DNA of 64,000 nucleotides from Glandiceps talaboti (Eukaryota; Hemichordata; Enteropneusta; Spengelidae), in NCBI RefSeq assembly GCF_964340395.1, contig NC_135563.1, forward strand, positions 16,783,151-16,847,150, given 5' to 3'. The translations under genes and the position numbers were made by a program. This document shows positions 22,593 through 37,300 of the stretch, in pieces. The notes under the pieces are model-generated. The model was not told the DNA's origin. It was given only the letters and a program-made list of their open reading frames with translations, and searched no databases. Each line of letters opens with the position of its first letter. Position 1 is the first letter of the stretch.

Positions 22593-22597
22593 ATTGG
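22593..22597 (-). promoter_or_regulatory. CCAAT box candidate upstream of HHEX
   Basis: The plus strand reads attgg inside tgattggccc, giving GGCCAATCA on the minus strand, a good NF-Y site. It lies about 215 bp upstream of the ATG and close to the octamer/palindrome pair. No TATA box was found nearby, so the transcription start is unplaced. Confidence 0.35.
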
Positions 22598-25337
22598 CCC
22601 TGAGGCTTGGGACAGCAGTCACAATATTTTATCAACAAATACACGGGAACCCCTCCCCCTTTAACACGTGTTAGTGAATTGTTAAATGCAAACAAAGGTT
22701 TCAATCATGATGGATTACACGCAATTGAGAGAGCTGATCACAAAACTGTTATCACCCCTGCTAAAAATTTATTTATTGGACGTGAAAGCTTTGACTTTTG
22801 TCAGCAAGGTTGCATTTTTTTCAACCCACGACAAGCTGGTTATTTAACTGAACATATTGCATTTTAACGGAATCAAATAGTTGCCTTCTATCGCATGAAA
22901 TGGGAGAACATTTCCCCGGCAGATAGGGAGGGTGACAATTTAAATTCACAATGAAAGAGGCTTATAGTTCGTTCATCAAGGTTTAATGTGTGTACCTAAC
23001 TTTTTATACTTTTCAAACTAAGAATATGCTCTTAGTACTGATTATGGCAATATAAGATACTGTTCAGTTGGCCAATAGTCTTAGCAGTTCGGTTGAAACC
23101 ACATTTATTTAGCGATTATTCAACTAACGGCGCCAGTCCTCTTCACCACTATAAGCCGCTCTGTACTGTCTCTGTTTATTTAGCTTGCGTTACCACACTA
23201 TTCTTCGGCAGAACATCGTCTACGGCGATAGTGAATCTTTTGCAGCTTTTTCAAAAGACCGAAGTGCTAACCGTGGAAAAAAATGAAGAAAGAAAATGTG
23301 GCCGAACAATACTGTAAACCACGCTTTCTTAGCTTACACGTGCATCAAACCACACACACTCTTCTCGGAACGCAATGATCGGAGAACACCTATAAAACGC
23401 CGTAAAGAAGTAACCGTTATAGGTGACGTTTGCAGACTTTGCGTTCAAGCATTTAGCATAGCATGTAGGACTTACCTCCGAGCATTGAGAAGAATAATGA
23501 TCGCATATAAAATGATCGCATATATTCAGCGTTATTATTAGGTTGTATATTGGTTCCTCTGACAGGTATGATTAAACATGAAAGTATACTTCCATGGAAT
23601 AAACTAATACATTCATTATACCGTGTTTGCCGTGCACTTGCGTGATTCATATGAAGTTATGACAGTTAGAAAGAAAACATTGTACAATTGTTCGCGTCAC
23701 GCTAGAGTACTACATCACGACAAAAAGACCCCTATTCTAATCCTGAAAGGACGTCTTCTCGATCTGGCGCCGGAGGGTAGTGTCTCTGTTCTCCTCAGTT
23801 TACTCAGTCATCTCTCTATTATCTTAACACATTGTGGCTAATTATTGAGGTGTGTAGTGTTAGAGCTCTAGTGGCATTTCTCAGGTGTGTGAAAATAGCC
23901 CTCGAGAGTGGAAATAGTCAACAAAAGACGCGGTGGTCTTTACCGGACCAAACAAGTGTACCTTTGAAAATTAGATATGGGTAATTAAAGGAAAACAATG
24001 GGTCCTGCTAGGAAAATTGGCAGGTGGATGTCAAACGGTTTTGTACAATACAGGTGACTGTAACGTGTTGTAGCAACGTCAAAACCAACACCGTAGGCGC
24101 CTGTGACAGTGCTTTTTTCTGTTTACACAAGGACAGAGAATTTTAGATATAATGACAGTACACAGAGGACGTTATAGCGATTGCCTATCTCCCATCAAAA
24201 CAGAAAAAAATGCCCTTCCTTACGTTGTGATAGGAATTACGGTTACATGTATTCGTTGGTGAAATTCAATTCCAATATTTTCAACTAGACATTGAAATGA
24301 CCGTGACATTACATTTCCTTGCATAAACTAATACCTGAGTCATAAAGCTGTTCAATGTGCTATCATTATCACACCTTGCAAGTTGATCAAGTAACATATA
24401 TTACTAACTGACGAGATATTGTCTTCATGTTGACGTCCAGTTGGAGAGCGTGATGACCATCTTAAAGACTAGTATGATCCGTTATAAACAGATTAAAGCA
24501 TCCTACGCTTTGTGCGATTGTACCGATTTTGACACTTTCCTAGCGCAGTACGGCTTGATCCATGAATGTCACTTATAAATCCATACTTCATCACTATTCT
24601 ATGGAACCATGTCAATTTTAATGAAAATGTCCAATATTTGTGAGATAATGTAAGACATTGAACTTGAAATGACGTCATGTTGCGTGCGCGTACGATGACC
24701 CAAATCACCCTAAGGTGAGATGATGCGACTATATTCCATTTCTTCCTTATTGTGATTCCTGAAAACTAACGCGATGTCATATTTTGAAAACCTCGACATA
24801 CTGTCAGTGGAAGATCACAAAATATTTTATGTTACTAACTGCAAGATATAAGCTTGAAAATTGATAATTTCAATTCCTCAATTCTTGAATCTGAAATTTT
24901 AAGAATTTTTTTTACTGTCATATCATTTCACGACCCATGGAGACTCAGTGGATAGCTTTCGATTGTTGTAGTCGATATACAAATAAGCTATACAGTATAA
25001 ATGCACACCTTTCTTATTGTTTTCATTTGAAGGTGTTGAATGATTGAAGGACAGTAACAGTCGTTACGCTCCAAGCATAATAACTGGAGATTAAAAAAAT
25101 AGGAAATCCTTATGTCTCCCTATATCAAATAACTATAATCCGTCTAACACGGGTTTTGCACATTAATTACTCACAATATTGTAGCCCCCATGTCGAAAGC
25201 AGAAAATCTAACATGCAAATTCAAATGATTCTTAGAGGTATCATTGACGTTGTTCTTGATGGCTTAAATAGGTAAAAGCATAGACAGTGTCTATGGTAAA
25301 AGTTTGTTGTGAGAAATCAGGAGTAAACAAATTTATT

Positions 25338-25338
25338 C

Positions 25339-25371
<33 letters not shown>
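25338..25371. repeat. (AAT)n microsatellite
   Basis: About eleven TAA/AAT repeats, flanked by AT-rich sequence. Confidence 0.95.
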
Positions 25372-28141
25372 TTATTTCTTATAAAAAGAGCGCACTACAC
25401 TGCGTCTCAGTGCGCTTTCCATAACAATACAATAGGTTTCCATCATCATTGTTTAGTACCCGTTCTTTGGTTATTTGCTGGGTTTTTTACCAGTTTGGTT
25501 ATTTGCTTTTGCTGCATGTTGTTGTTGTTGATGGTGATTTGAAAACAGACTAGCCTGTCTACCACGCTGATCTGTGTCTACGATACTAGCTTTCACTTAC
25601 AGTTCAGTTTAGTCGAGTGACATAGATCAGAGACGTAGACAAAAGCTACAAATGTGACTATTTCACATCTATATTCGAATAATCCAAGCTTCTCATTTCG
25701 TAATACCGATCGTGAAAATGCCGCCGTTGATGACATGAGTTGCTCACACCCACCATTACTGTCATCTTACCGAATCTGTCGAATGATAAATAGCGAAACT
25801 AAAGCGGATTTATTGGGTATCTGGTCTTTTAGATAAACTCAGCACTGTATTGGATAGTTTTAGTACTTTCAATATATACACTGACATGATACTAAGCAGT
25901 GCATTTGCTTCGATCGTTACATCTCAGAGGTTATATGTATATCTTGTTTGAGATACTGATTTATACCGAAAGTCGAAGTTTACTTAACTCTATCTAGCAG
26001 TAAAAAAATGAATGCAGAGAGTTGGCGCAACTTTGTGTTTTACCTCATAAATGCAAGGTATGCCATACCATCGCATTTTCTAGTTTACCGATGACACTTT
26101 GTGTGGTAGACATCGGAATGTATACATAAAGAAAAACTACCGTCTATTTCAACAGATCTAGATGTCTACTCTGTAACTGTAAAGCTGGTATCAAGTCTTG
26201 GTGATGACTGTAGTACATTGTACAATATAACTACTTCTATGGTAGTAGCTATACGTTGCAATTCTAACAATATCCATTATTCGCTTCTTCACTACACAAA
26301 GTATCCAAACAAGGTACAGGCATGCATATTGTTGCTTTCATAGTTTTTTTTCTGGGACGCATTTTTTGTCCAAATTAAGTTAAAGTTAGTATTGTAGTAG
26401 GTAGTACAGAGACTTGGCTATTTGACGCAACATACAGGTTTACAGTTCTGGCTAGCGACATCAAGTCAGATAGTCAAGTCTCTCTTGGCTACCCAAGTAT
26501 CCTAACAAATTAACGCTGGCCTTGAAGTCTCAAGAATAATACAGTAAATATATCCATACACTTTCAAATCTCAAGGTTAATTATAGTTCTAATATCGACG
26601 GTGCTTCCAACCATCTTGCGGCTGGAGCTTCTAAAATCAATGAAAGTGATCGGACTCAAAGTGGCGTAGGAAAATAGAGTGACTGGCAGAAAAGGCGAAA
26701 TTTCTTTAGAATACGATAATACTGTATTATCGTTACATAGCAATCGCCGTCGCTGTATTTCTTTCTATTGTAAAACTAAAACACTTTCATATATCTCTAA
26801 AAACAACTGTGCACCAGTATTGTTTTTAACCGGTATATGTATAAAAATGATATGCAAATTCCGCTAAGTCCATTATAGACCAAATCTTGAGATTGGTATT
26901 TTATAAAATCTGCACGCTTGTGACAATGGCCACGCAACAAAGAAAGTATTCTTCGAATGCAGTTCTTTGCATTTCGCTCAGCGCGGTCTATATTCGTGAC
27001 AACGCTTAAACTGGGACCGACAGAAAAAAAATTGTGGCTTCCAGTCAGTGATCGAAATAAAAACCTGCATCTTATCTTCGAGGTTACAGACAACAGGTAT
27101 TTCCTGTTCCCGTTGAGCCTTGAGGTTTAACAGCGACATATACTTGAAACTTTCCCTGAAAAATGACCTTGGTCTGAAGTGGACTAGTGGTATCAATTCC
27201 AGTCGTAGACGTGTTCGATCATGAATCTCGACCAGTGAACTTTATCGATTATACCGGCATCGCCAGCTTCCCCTTTGTGACGTGACTTAGGTTTCCCACA
27301 ACTTCCACATTAGTACTGACTGTATATGATATAGTTGTACACGAATGAAGATGGAAGTGTGAACAACCACGTGCTAACTCAAAAAATTGACACAATGAGG
27401 TCTTTTTTATTGACGTTCCATGGCATTCCATCATCTCTCTGTATCCAAGTCAACTTACCTTCACTATCGATTTTGGATCAAGCAATTCTTATTATAGTAA
27501 TTAACGACTTCTTATAATTCTAAGACTTATACTCCAATCCAATATTTTACATACTTTTCATATCATAAAAAAACAGTTGCTAGTTTATCATGAATTGTAT
27601 ATTGGCTGATTTACTTTCTTTATATAAACTTTAGAAATTTTCACCAGACATCTCTTCACATGCATTAGTTTATGAATTTGAGTTTTGCTATCAATTACTA
27701 GCGTTCAATGTAAATGTTTGTATTATTTTTTTGAAGTGTGAACAAAACAAATTAATATCGCAATAACTCAGCCTGTAAATGTGCACATTGCCTTCATTAC
27801 ATGCAATCTTTCTTGTCTAGTCTGGGCCTTCACGACTCGTCTACGCATATGCGTTGGATAACAGACAAGTAAAACTTGTCAGTGGTTGGATCAATATGTA
27901 AAATGTTTTCGTTTTGCCTGTTGCTCTCGAAAGCTTTTCATGCTCACAAAATTGCACATTGTCCCTTGTAGTCAAAGTCATTCTACCTCAGACCATTTTA
28001 TTAGTAGTCCGAGATTCTACATAACTTGAGTGGTCCGGATAATTTTTGTTGTCATGAGTATATGCAGCGCCATACAGTGTCCAAATGACCAAATATCACT
28101 TAGCTGTCAAGTGGGTGATTGAATAAATATCTGAGCTGATG

Positions 28142-28154
28142 TGACCTTTGAACC
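28142..28154 (-). promoter_or_regulatory. HNF4/RXR-type DR1 element candidate
   Basis: The minus strand reads GGTTCAAAGGTCA, two AGGTCA-like half-sites spaced by one base. It is 5.8 kb upstream of the HHEX ATG. HNF4 is an endoderm/liver nuclear receptor active in tissues where HHEX works; the link is inference. Confidence 0.3.
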
Positions 28155-31100
28155 TCCCTATCATTTTGCCCCATAACTGTTACAGGAAACTATCGGAACA
28201 GCAGCGGCGAGCAAGTTACTTCTAATTTAAATGCTAACGACTCCTTCACCTTGGATTTTTAAACTTCACCTTGGAATTTGAAGATGAGGTCTAAAACCTA
28301 ACACAAATATTCAATGAACCGAAAATTTTACTCTAGGTTGCGTCAGGTTTTGTCAACGATGCTGTTCTTACAAAAAGCTGTCTGTGTGTGCCTTATTTCA
28401 AAGCAATCGTTGTCAGCATAAAATTGTTCAATTGGCGACGATATACCAAATTCATATTAATTTTAAGAAACTCTTTATCCCCCCCCCCCCCAACACGTTT
28501 TTTTGTTGTTGACTTTGTAGTGTCGGACATTTTTCTTATGTACATTGGTGACATAGAGACTCGATATTTAAAGTCACGAACCGGGGGTTCAGATGAATTT
28601 GTTTATGTTTAAAAATATATCAACAAAAGGTGTAAACAGTCATTGTTTTTTACTGCAAAATTGTGAATGTCAACTTTTGATTCCAATAAGAAAATGCATA
28701 TCACGTGACTTTTGCACGCCTTGATCCCGCGTTGATAACATACTATCAGATCATGACGTCACGTGTAAAACTTGGTGACCTTTGAGAGCCTAAAAACGAG
28801 CTGAAAAAAAATGGCGACAACTGGATATAGGAGTTATCCATGGTATTTTAATACGTACTTATATCGCAATTTATCCTTGCTTAGGGTTATTGTTTATGTC
28901 TAGTTTGTTTACATGCATTTGTTTGTTTACTTAGATATGTTTCACTTCAAAGGGACCAATATCGGAGTTATTTGTTTTTTGAATAAATGCTTCGAAAATG
29001 ATGATTGACGATATTTTTATCATTTAATGAGCCCGTATAGCCGCTAAAGACTGACCGGTGATTCTAGTCAATGCCGGGTATAATTTTGTGATGATGGATG
29101 TGGGATATAGATTTTATTATCCTTTAAATATTCGATCACAACGCTGAAGTAGCAATTAAAACCTTCTTGCCAGATAATTCGACTACGCGAACTTTTGCAT
29201 ATATCTAAACTATAGACCATACACGAAGTGTATGGGGTGGGGTCCTACGTCTAAACCTGCTATTGTCGGTATTGAAATCGCCCACATTTGTCTGGTTATT
29301 ATCTGACGTGGAACTTTCGCTAGGCCGATCTTGTGTTTCTCCTGTCGATCAACCCAAACAATTGTCACGATCGGTCTCTTGTACACAGCTAGCTATTATC
29401 AGGTGGTGTACATGATCATTATATTAAAATGTAACGTTTCTCACTTGTCGAACTCATTCACTGCCAGTTAAAATTCATTCATGTAAAAATTGGTGATTTA
29501 CACAACTGAATATTTACAAATATTGTAAAATCAAATAACAGTGGACAATACTGCATCAACTACAAAAACATATAGCGCCAAGACGTTTTCACAACTATCA
29601 AATACAAGTCCAGTCATGTATTGGTCACGTGTAAATATGTCACGATTCCAAGTCGCCAATTGTCGCCTTCGTCAATCGCGTCATTTCCTAACTTCGCAAA
29701 CTGATTTCTTTTAATTAGTTCATATCGCGAAGACGTCGATGTAAATTTGAAGTGTGTACAAATGTCTGTATCAGGCGATGAATTTAAACATAGTTGCCAC
29801 GTCCGTGGTAGGTAACTAAGAAAGAATGGAGCCAGGAGTCTGATAGGAAGCATTATAGAGACACAACGTGCATACAGGCGCACCCATCGAGTCTAAAGAC
29901 TTCTACTGTTAAAACAGAGATGGGATTAGTATAGATTGGTAGTGGACGGGAAAACTTGGTGTTGGGTCACTTCACTTGAAAGAACCCGGTCAAAAGGAAC
30001 TATTTTTGCAGACAACGAATTATTAGCATGAAGGCAACTGGTTGTGAATAGTTTTGGCCAAAGTTGTTCGTCAGAAACAAAATGGAGCTGCTGAATACTA
30101 ATAAGGTGGTTTACAGAAAGCTCGCGTTTTGCCGTAGCTTTGATCAGAATGTCACTCTAGGCGACTCTTCGACGTCGTTGCTATCAAAGCTGATGGGATT
30201 TACTGCAATCTGCCCACCTCCTGTAGGAAGTTATTTGGGCTTAGCGGTTTCAAAGTCGCCGTCAAGTAGATGTGCAAAAATAACCAGAGATGGAGTTATT
30301 GATCAACGGCCATTGCGTTCCTTTCCACACCCTTTCGCTGAAGTGATGAGATATATACTACAATGCCTAAAATAGGCATATCCTTCAAACCCTTCCTTCA
30401 ATAAGTCCTTTCTTTACACTGCTAATCCGTGGACGCGATGTCGATTGTGACGAAAAAGGTCAACAAGTGAGTTGTCATGAGGTTTAAAATCCGCCAATCT
30501 AAACACGGACTTGGGAAAAATGGAGAACAGAGAGGGGAGCGTCATCAGGTTGGTATTATAAATCAGTGTAGACTTTAGCTTAACTAGTTTCACTCTAAAG
30601 AAGACATGAGCCGTTAATTGTTACTTTTGGGAAGAAGGCCAACATAACTTGCCGCCAATTTGATTGGCAGATGACGCATAATTCACCGTACCAATAGATC
30701 TCGCTAGTAAAGTAACTTGGACGCCTTACATTACATTGCAACTAACTTTGTGCATCAGAATTCACTTTTTGCCTTCAAGTTGTCGCAAACCTTTTCGCAA
30801 GCGGATAGGTTACTAAACCTGAGTCATCAGACAAGCCCCGTGTAAACAAAGTCAGTTTTTAGACGCCAAAAACTACTACTTAAAAAGTTTATCCACTGCA
30901 AGTAGCGAACAAAATTCACATCCAGTATGGTTCCATACGGGTGATAATTCGAGTAGGTTATGCCATCACTGGGACCTGTGTTTAGTTCTATTGGCCAGGT
31001 TCTATGCATGGAACAAAGGTCAATTTGAAAAGTGTTTTTAAAATTTCATCATACACAAGTATCACCTTGTAAAAACTCTCTTAGTCATGTTAGTAAAATG

Positions 31101-33501
31101 GCAATTTGTGACCAGCTTCGTTTTTCGTAGAAATTTACTAGTCAAATGTAAATTTACGGTACGGTAAAAACAATATATATGTGCAACAATTCGAAAAATT
31201 CTGTATTCGTTATGGGCAATTTCAAAAGCAAAGTTCTGGGTGCTACAGAGTCATTAGTAGACTCAGAGCCCCAATTCGTTCATGCTATGACTGTGAACAA
31301 ATTTCAACATACTTACAACTCGTCTTCTAGTTATGACTTGTTACACGGAGTACACGACGTCATCTTTTATTACTATCGAAAATATTTCGAAAGTTATCGA
31401 AATAAATATCGATATCATCGAACATACTTTGAAAGTACTTTTTGAGTTACAGTTTTTGCAAAGTCCTGACTCAGTCATTAGTAGTCGACCAACGAATTTA
31501 CGAGTGAAGTCTTTTTTTAGAGACATGTAATTGGCGATTCTGCAGAATCAAATTTAGCGAATGTCATGTGTTTCATGTTCTCGATTAAATATTTAGCAGT
31601 GGTGTAAATTAAACCAAAATTGACGGTGTATGTAGTAGTTAAGTGAAAAATCTAGGTTTTCCTTTTAAGGTGTTTAAGAAAATCGGAAAGGAATAACGCC
31701 TAAACTTGACTGTGACTTATAAACTAAATACTATAATCAGCCGTCGTTCTTGTCTTGTGAGTCACTCGTCCATTTGTCATTGTCACCAAATCAATAACTC
31801 TAAACGGCAGTTACGAAGTATTCATACCAAATCCCAAGTCACTTAGTTGTTCGTTTCATGACAAGTTTTCAATTCAAATTTTTCATGAATAGCGACTTGT
31901 TGATTTCCTTCATGGCTATGACTGGTTCTATAAATATGAATGAAACTGTCTCTGTTTTTTCTAACTATAAAGTCAAGAACTGTAGAATTCTAACAAACTG
32001 ATCAAAATATATATTATTTTTTTCAAAACTTTGGGGAAATGGACAATCAAGTGTTTTGGAGGTTTGCTGTTACATCAGCGATTTCATCCTCTGCAGTTTT
32101 CGTCTTTTGTAACTTCAGTGCAATCAAATCTTGTCCACTGCATATTATTGCCAATTTGATGTGCTGGTTTGCAGAAATAAAAATGAGAAATTGGGCTGGA
32201 TACAACCATTGCCATTTTGAAATTGAAATAGATCATCATTCTAACATGGGAATTTAATATTATACTGCATGGGTTCAGATGAGATGATCTGATGCTAGAG
32301 TCGCAGGTTGAAATAATGGTAAAACGTGGAAAGTCTAAAAGCAATCGAATTTGACTATTGCTGCGAAGTTGAAGACACGAATTAATCAATACTGTATGAA
32401 TTATCTGCCAGTGGTTTTAGGATAAAGCACTTGTATTTGTTCCTTTTATATCGAATTTATACATCATTCAAAATCTAGCGAAATTACGCAGTTCGGGGTA
32501 TGGTACGGCAGAAATGAGATTGCTGCAAAAGTCAATGTGACATCAAAATGAATTTTGTTTGTAACGCTGTACATAGATAAATGTTGTTCTCCTTCGGTGT
32601 TTTGACCGTTCAGGCAAAAATTGTAAATAGATAAAGGGAAATTAGCCATTCGAAATGAACTTAGTTTCAATAGCTAAATGCCTTTCTATATTATTCCCTG
32701 AGCATGCATGTGTAAGAAATCTGCTTTGGAAAGAAGAATTTTCTGTCGGTCGGACGTCGGAAGCCATTGAAGTTCGGTTTACCGGATGGAAAGAGGTCAT
32801 AGAGAAAATGAACGAGTTCGCCATCTTAATTTGTTAACTGATTTCCGAACAGGTTAAAAACGGCACGAGCGCTCTTTTCAAAGACTTTATCGACTGAAAC
32901 TTACAGAGGCATGAAATGTGCGCTAAAGAAGCATGAAATCAACAGTCGTTGCATGAAATGTACACTAGATTGGCAACATACACGGTACAAACTTAGACAG
33001 ATAGAATGATACTGACGGTACAAATCACAACGTTGAGTTGCGTTCCATCTTTTGTCTCGCTGACTCCTAAAAAGAGCATTAAAACAATATTTGATGAATG
33101 GAGTCGTGTCGCTTGACGAAATGCTTTGATACTTACATACGTGCAGGAGACCGTGAAACGTTACTAAACGTCCACTTAAAACATTAGATGCTCTATTACG
33201 TCGAGTTAAAACCAACCGTCATGTTACTATCTGATGGATATACCTAGAGGCTGGGGTGATCTAGACGACAATGAATAGTGAAATGTGGTTCTCTGGGTCA
33301 TAATAGGATTGTATAATGATAATCAATTAATAAAAAACACGAAAATATTGTTTTCTCAATTGAAATTGGAACGTCATAGTGTTCAAACTAAAAGAGGCTG
33401 TGAACTCGATTTCAGCTGAGGCAATGCTTAGTCTGAAACTTGTAAGATTTTGTAATGATTTGCTAAGTCAAAGTCTCTCCCGCAGTGTCTCTAGTCCTCC
33501 C

Positions 33502-33655
<154 letters not shown>

Positions 33656-33989
33656 ACTGATTTACAAGCAAGACACCAGTATTATTGGCAGTTGTTAACG
33701 GTTATAGTAATAGTGTTATAATTGAAAATTAAGTACACGTCTGCTCCTGGCAACTGAGAACATTCACAGGCATCAAATTTAACAACAGTCAATGCAATAG
33801 CTGGTAACCTATTCCATACAATCCTCCCGTGTGAGGATATTTGGCTTAAAGTCACCAGGGGAAAGGCAAAAACCAGAAATCCCCACACGACCGGATCCTA
33901 GGCTAGTGTTCGCCATGTCGCCATGCTTTATTCAAGAGTTGTAATGCTTTAGAAGTTGCTACTGGCAAAAGCAGTTCAAGTGCATACCA

Positions 33990-34053
33990 CCATATATATA
34001 TATATATATAGCGAGAGAGAGAGAGAGAATTATAGACTTATAGACTTATAGAC
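33990..34053. repeat. TA and GA runs followed by 8-bp x3 repeat
   Basis: A short TA run (about 33991-34010), then gcgagagagagagagag, then ttatagac repeated three times ending near 34053. Confidence 0.85.
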
Positions 34054-34147
34054 TGAATCCAAAGAATAAAGGATGTTGTAAGTCATTACTCGGAGTTTCA
34101 TGTTTCTCAGAGATCATCAGACACCGAGCACAGTGAAACACTTACAT

Positions 34148-34340
<193 letters not shown>

Positions 34341-37300
34341 TATGTATTAGTATATAAAATCTATGACAAACTATTATTCATTGTAGGGTTGGCCACATTC
34401 AAATTCCACGTACTTCGGAACGACTTTTTATGCGTTTATGATGTTTGCATTTGATAGATGAATCACCAATTAAAATGTTAAAATCACACATTTCGTATTC
34501 TTGCCTGAAACAAAATTTTCTGAGTTTGAAGTAGAAAAGTGAACGTACACGTAACCGATGTTGTATTTCTTGACGATGCTGTCAGCGTGATATTTATATG
34601 CTTGCGGCAAATGCCGTATGATATATATTGCAGGTTGCATGGTTCATGACAAAAATACAGTAAACAGTCACGTAAACCGTTCTCATGATCGTTCCTCTGT
34701 TATTGTAATTTTGTCGACGTCAAAAGGGACCATTTTTTTAACCTCAAATAATTACACCGAGCTATTACAGTGACACAGAATAAACCAGAATGACAGAGTT
34801 TAGAAATCTTAAAGTTAAGGGTTACGAAATGTTGTGAGAAATTTTCTAATCACGCAGAAAGCGTTGCCAATTTTGATTTGATAGAATAGTGATCACGCAT
34901 TTATTCAAAAGGAAGTGTTTCTCCTAAAGCGTGTGCAGGTGTCGAAATCCTATAATTGGTATGACAATTTATATCAAGTGGCCATCATTAGAGTCTCGTA
35001 CGTGTTTTTCCTGACGTTAACAACGCTTTAGGTTGGTGATTTCGTCATTGTTCAAACCAGTGCCGTAAAAGTCAATTGAAATTAGATACAACACCATCCA
35101 TTCAGAAGTTTCATGAGACGCACGCGATATTCGAAAGAGGGTTCTTGTACTTGGCGCTACAATTAACTCTAGGGTGAAGGGCTGAAAATTGAAATATGTC
35201 CCCCGTCAATATCCATAACTGAGATGTCGAGTCGTTGTTAATGAAACATACCGGATGACCCTAAGTTGAATGTGAGTACATTTCAAGAGTTGTTGCTCAT
35301 TTCTAAACTCTATGATATTGTATTGTTAACGAATAGGATGCCAAATAATTTGAAATCAGAGCAAATCATTTCATGCTTATAAATTGACAGTTTTATACAC
35401 TTGTCTTCAAAATGATGTATACGTTTATTCTTAAGTCACCTTTCTAAACAACAGTAGAGTGTGGAGTAAAACTCCTCTGGCGCCATATTGTTAATATCAT
35501 GATAACTTTCACACTTGTATATGTGTCCGGCGTAAGCGCGGATTACAACTTTATCCCCTTTAAATAATTAGACATTGTTCATTCTTGTTCAAATTTTATG
35601 AAGAAAATTAACGCCAACAACTTCTAGATGCGTAGAGAACGAAGAACTGAAGTGTGAAGATTCCCCTACGTAACGTTCGATTCTTATTTTCACGCTACAT
35701 TCACACGTCCAAATCTATACGCTCCTAAAATCGAGGTTGAATCGACGTATCATCGTAAAGTTGTTTATGTATGAATACTGGATGAACACCCTAATATAGG
35801 GTAGTTAAACATTTGTAATTCGTTATTATTATGCCTTCATAAATGTTGTATATAATTTGTATACGGTAAAGTACAAACATTTTCAAAATGGCGACTTCAA
35901 AAAGAAAAAAAAAACACGAATGGTACAACGAATACAGACAACTACGGAGTGCCGAACGCTTTGCTCAATACTTGAGAATGATGTGAAGTAATTTCACGTT
36001 TAAAAATTGGAATGTTCCGCTGCACGCAAAGATGTTTGTTGTCTCTCAAAATCCATATAATTTGTCCCAATTAGTGCTAAGTATACAGGTATAGAAAGAG
36101 TAGTGCCGTCTCGAATCGCTAGTCTTTTCAAAGACAGCAATTATCGGGGTACAGGTTACCTCTAGAGCAGAGTCGAAACCATGGAACTGGCTACAAAGAA
36201 AAAACTAGAGTAATTACAATAGAGACTGTCCTAGTATCTATCAGTGACTGGGGAAAAAGGGATACTCTAACTTAAGACTCTTGACACCTTGTTACGAAGT
36301 CAACCATTTTGTTTGTACCAGAAGATGTGTCTTAAATTGGTGATTTGGGTCATGACAATGCATAAAAACGATTTTGTCAATTGGACAAATTCACCAAGCG
36401 TAAAATATTAATTGCTAGACAGGCAGAAGTTTGTGAGGGTGCTTGTGTTTGTGGTTTCTATTCTGTGCTGTCGCTGCTATTAGTTTTCTGTAAATACGTT
36501 CCAATTAGTATGTATCTGAGACTGAATAAGAACGATTGGGTGGCGACGGTCCGCCGACCTGTCCACGTGTTCTTTCTTTGCCGTATCGAAAAGTACGTAC
36601 TTTCTCGCTTCTTTAACTAGTTTGGAGTTTGTAACGCACGTTCGTTTTATATCTGGACTGGTGTCGTTGCATAAATTAGCGAGCATTAGACACAGTTATG
36701 GGAGACATGATTTTTCTTTCGAAAATCATACGGGGAATTCATCAACTCACGTCGTAGTCCGTCTGCGATCATCAACATTTTGGTTAGACCAATTTATTCT
36801 GTGTATACGTAAACACTTTCATTTCTAGTTTAAATTCGTACAAAAATAACATGTTTTCACAAATTTGACAAAATTTTCGTTTTTATTCGTTCAAACTCTC
36901 AAAAAGTTTAAACCAAATTCAATATGGCGCCCGAAGCTATAACACGTGGCGATAAGCAAACAAACAGACCCGAGGCGTTTTAAGTCGAAACAAAATTATT
37001 ATCAGCTAGTTTTGCTCTTTTCGCTTTTTTTAGTCGAGCTGCAGCCGTTTGAGGCAAGGAAACTAGTAGCTGAAATTGATTGCTTCATTTTTGTTTCTAA
37101 ATTCGCCAACTTCTTAATTTCGTTGATTCCGAAATAATTTTATGGTCTTGATTGCTCTCTTAATTTTCTATTTGTTGTTGGACTGTGCTGATAAAATATA
37201 CCATTTCTATCGAAATTAGCAACGCTGTAAGTGCTACCTAATTGTCTTCGTATATGAATTTATAATTTCACAATTTGCAAAGTGGGCAACGTGAAGATGT

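Larger units (their letters stand above)
22601..33500. other. Upstream noncoding region, proximal part
   Basis: No exon recognised. Holds an AAT microsatellite (25338-25371), a C-run (28479-28491), an approximate 20-bp direct duplication (28244-28280, ccttcacctt repeated) and a cluster of binding-site-like motifs between 28142 and 28811 (nuclear-receptor DR1, E-boxes, CRE). Near 31370-31430 the motif tatcga(a/t) recurs several times. The rest shows nothing I can name. Confidence 0.6.
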
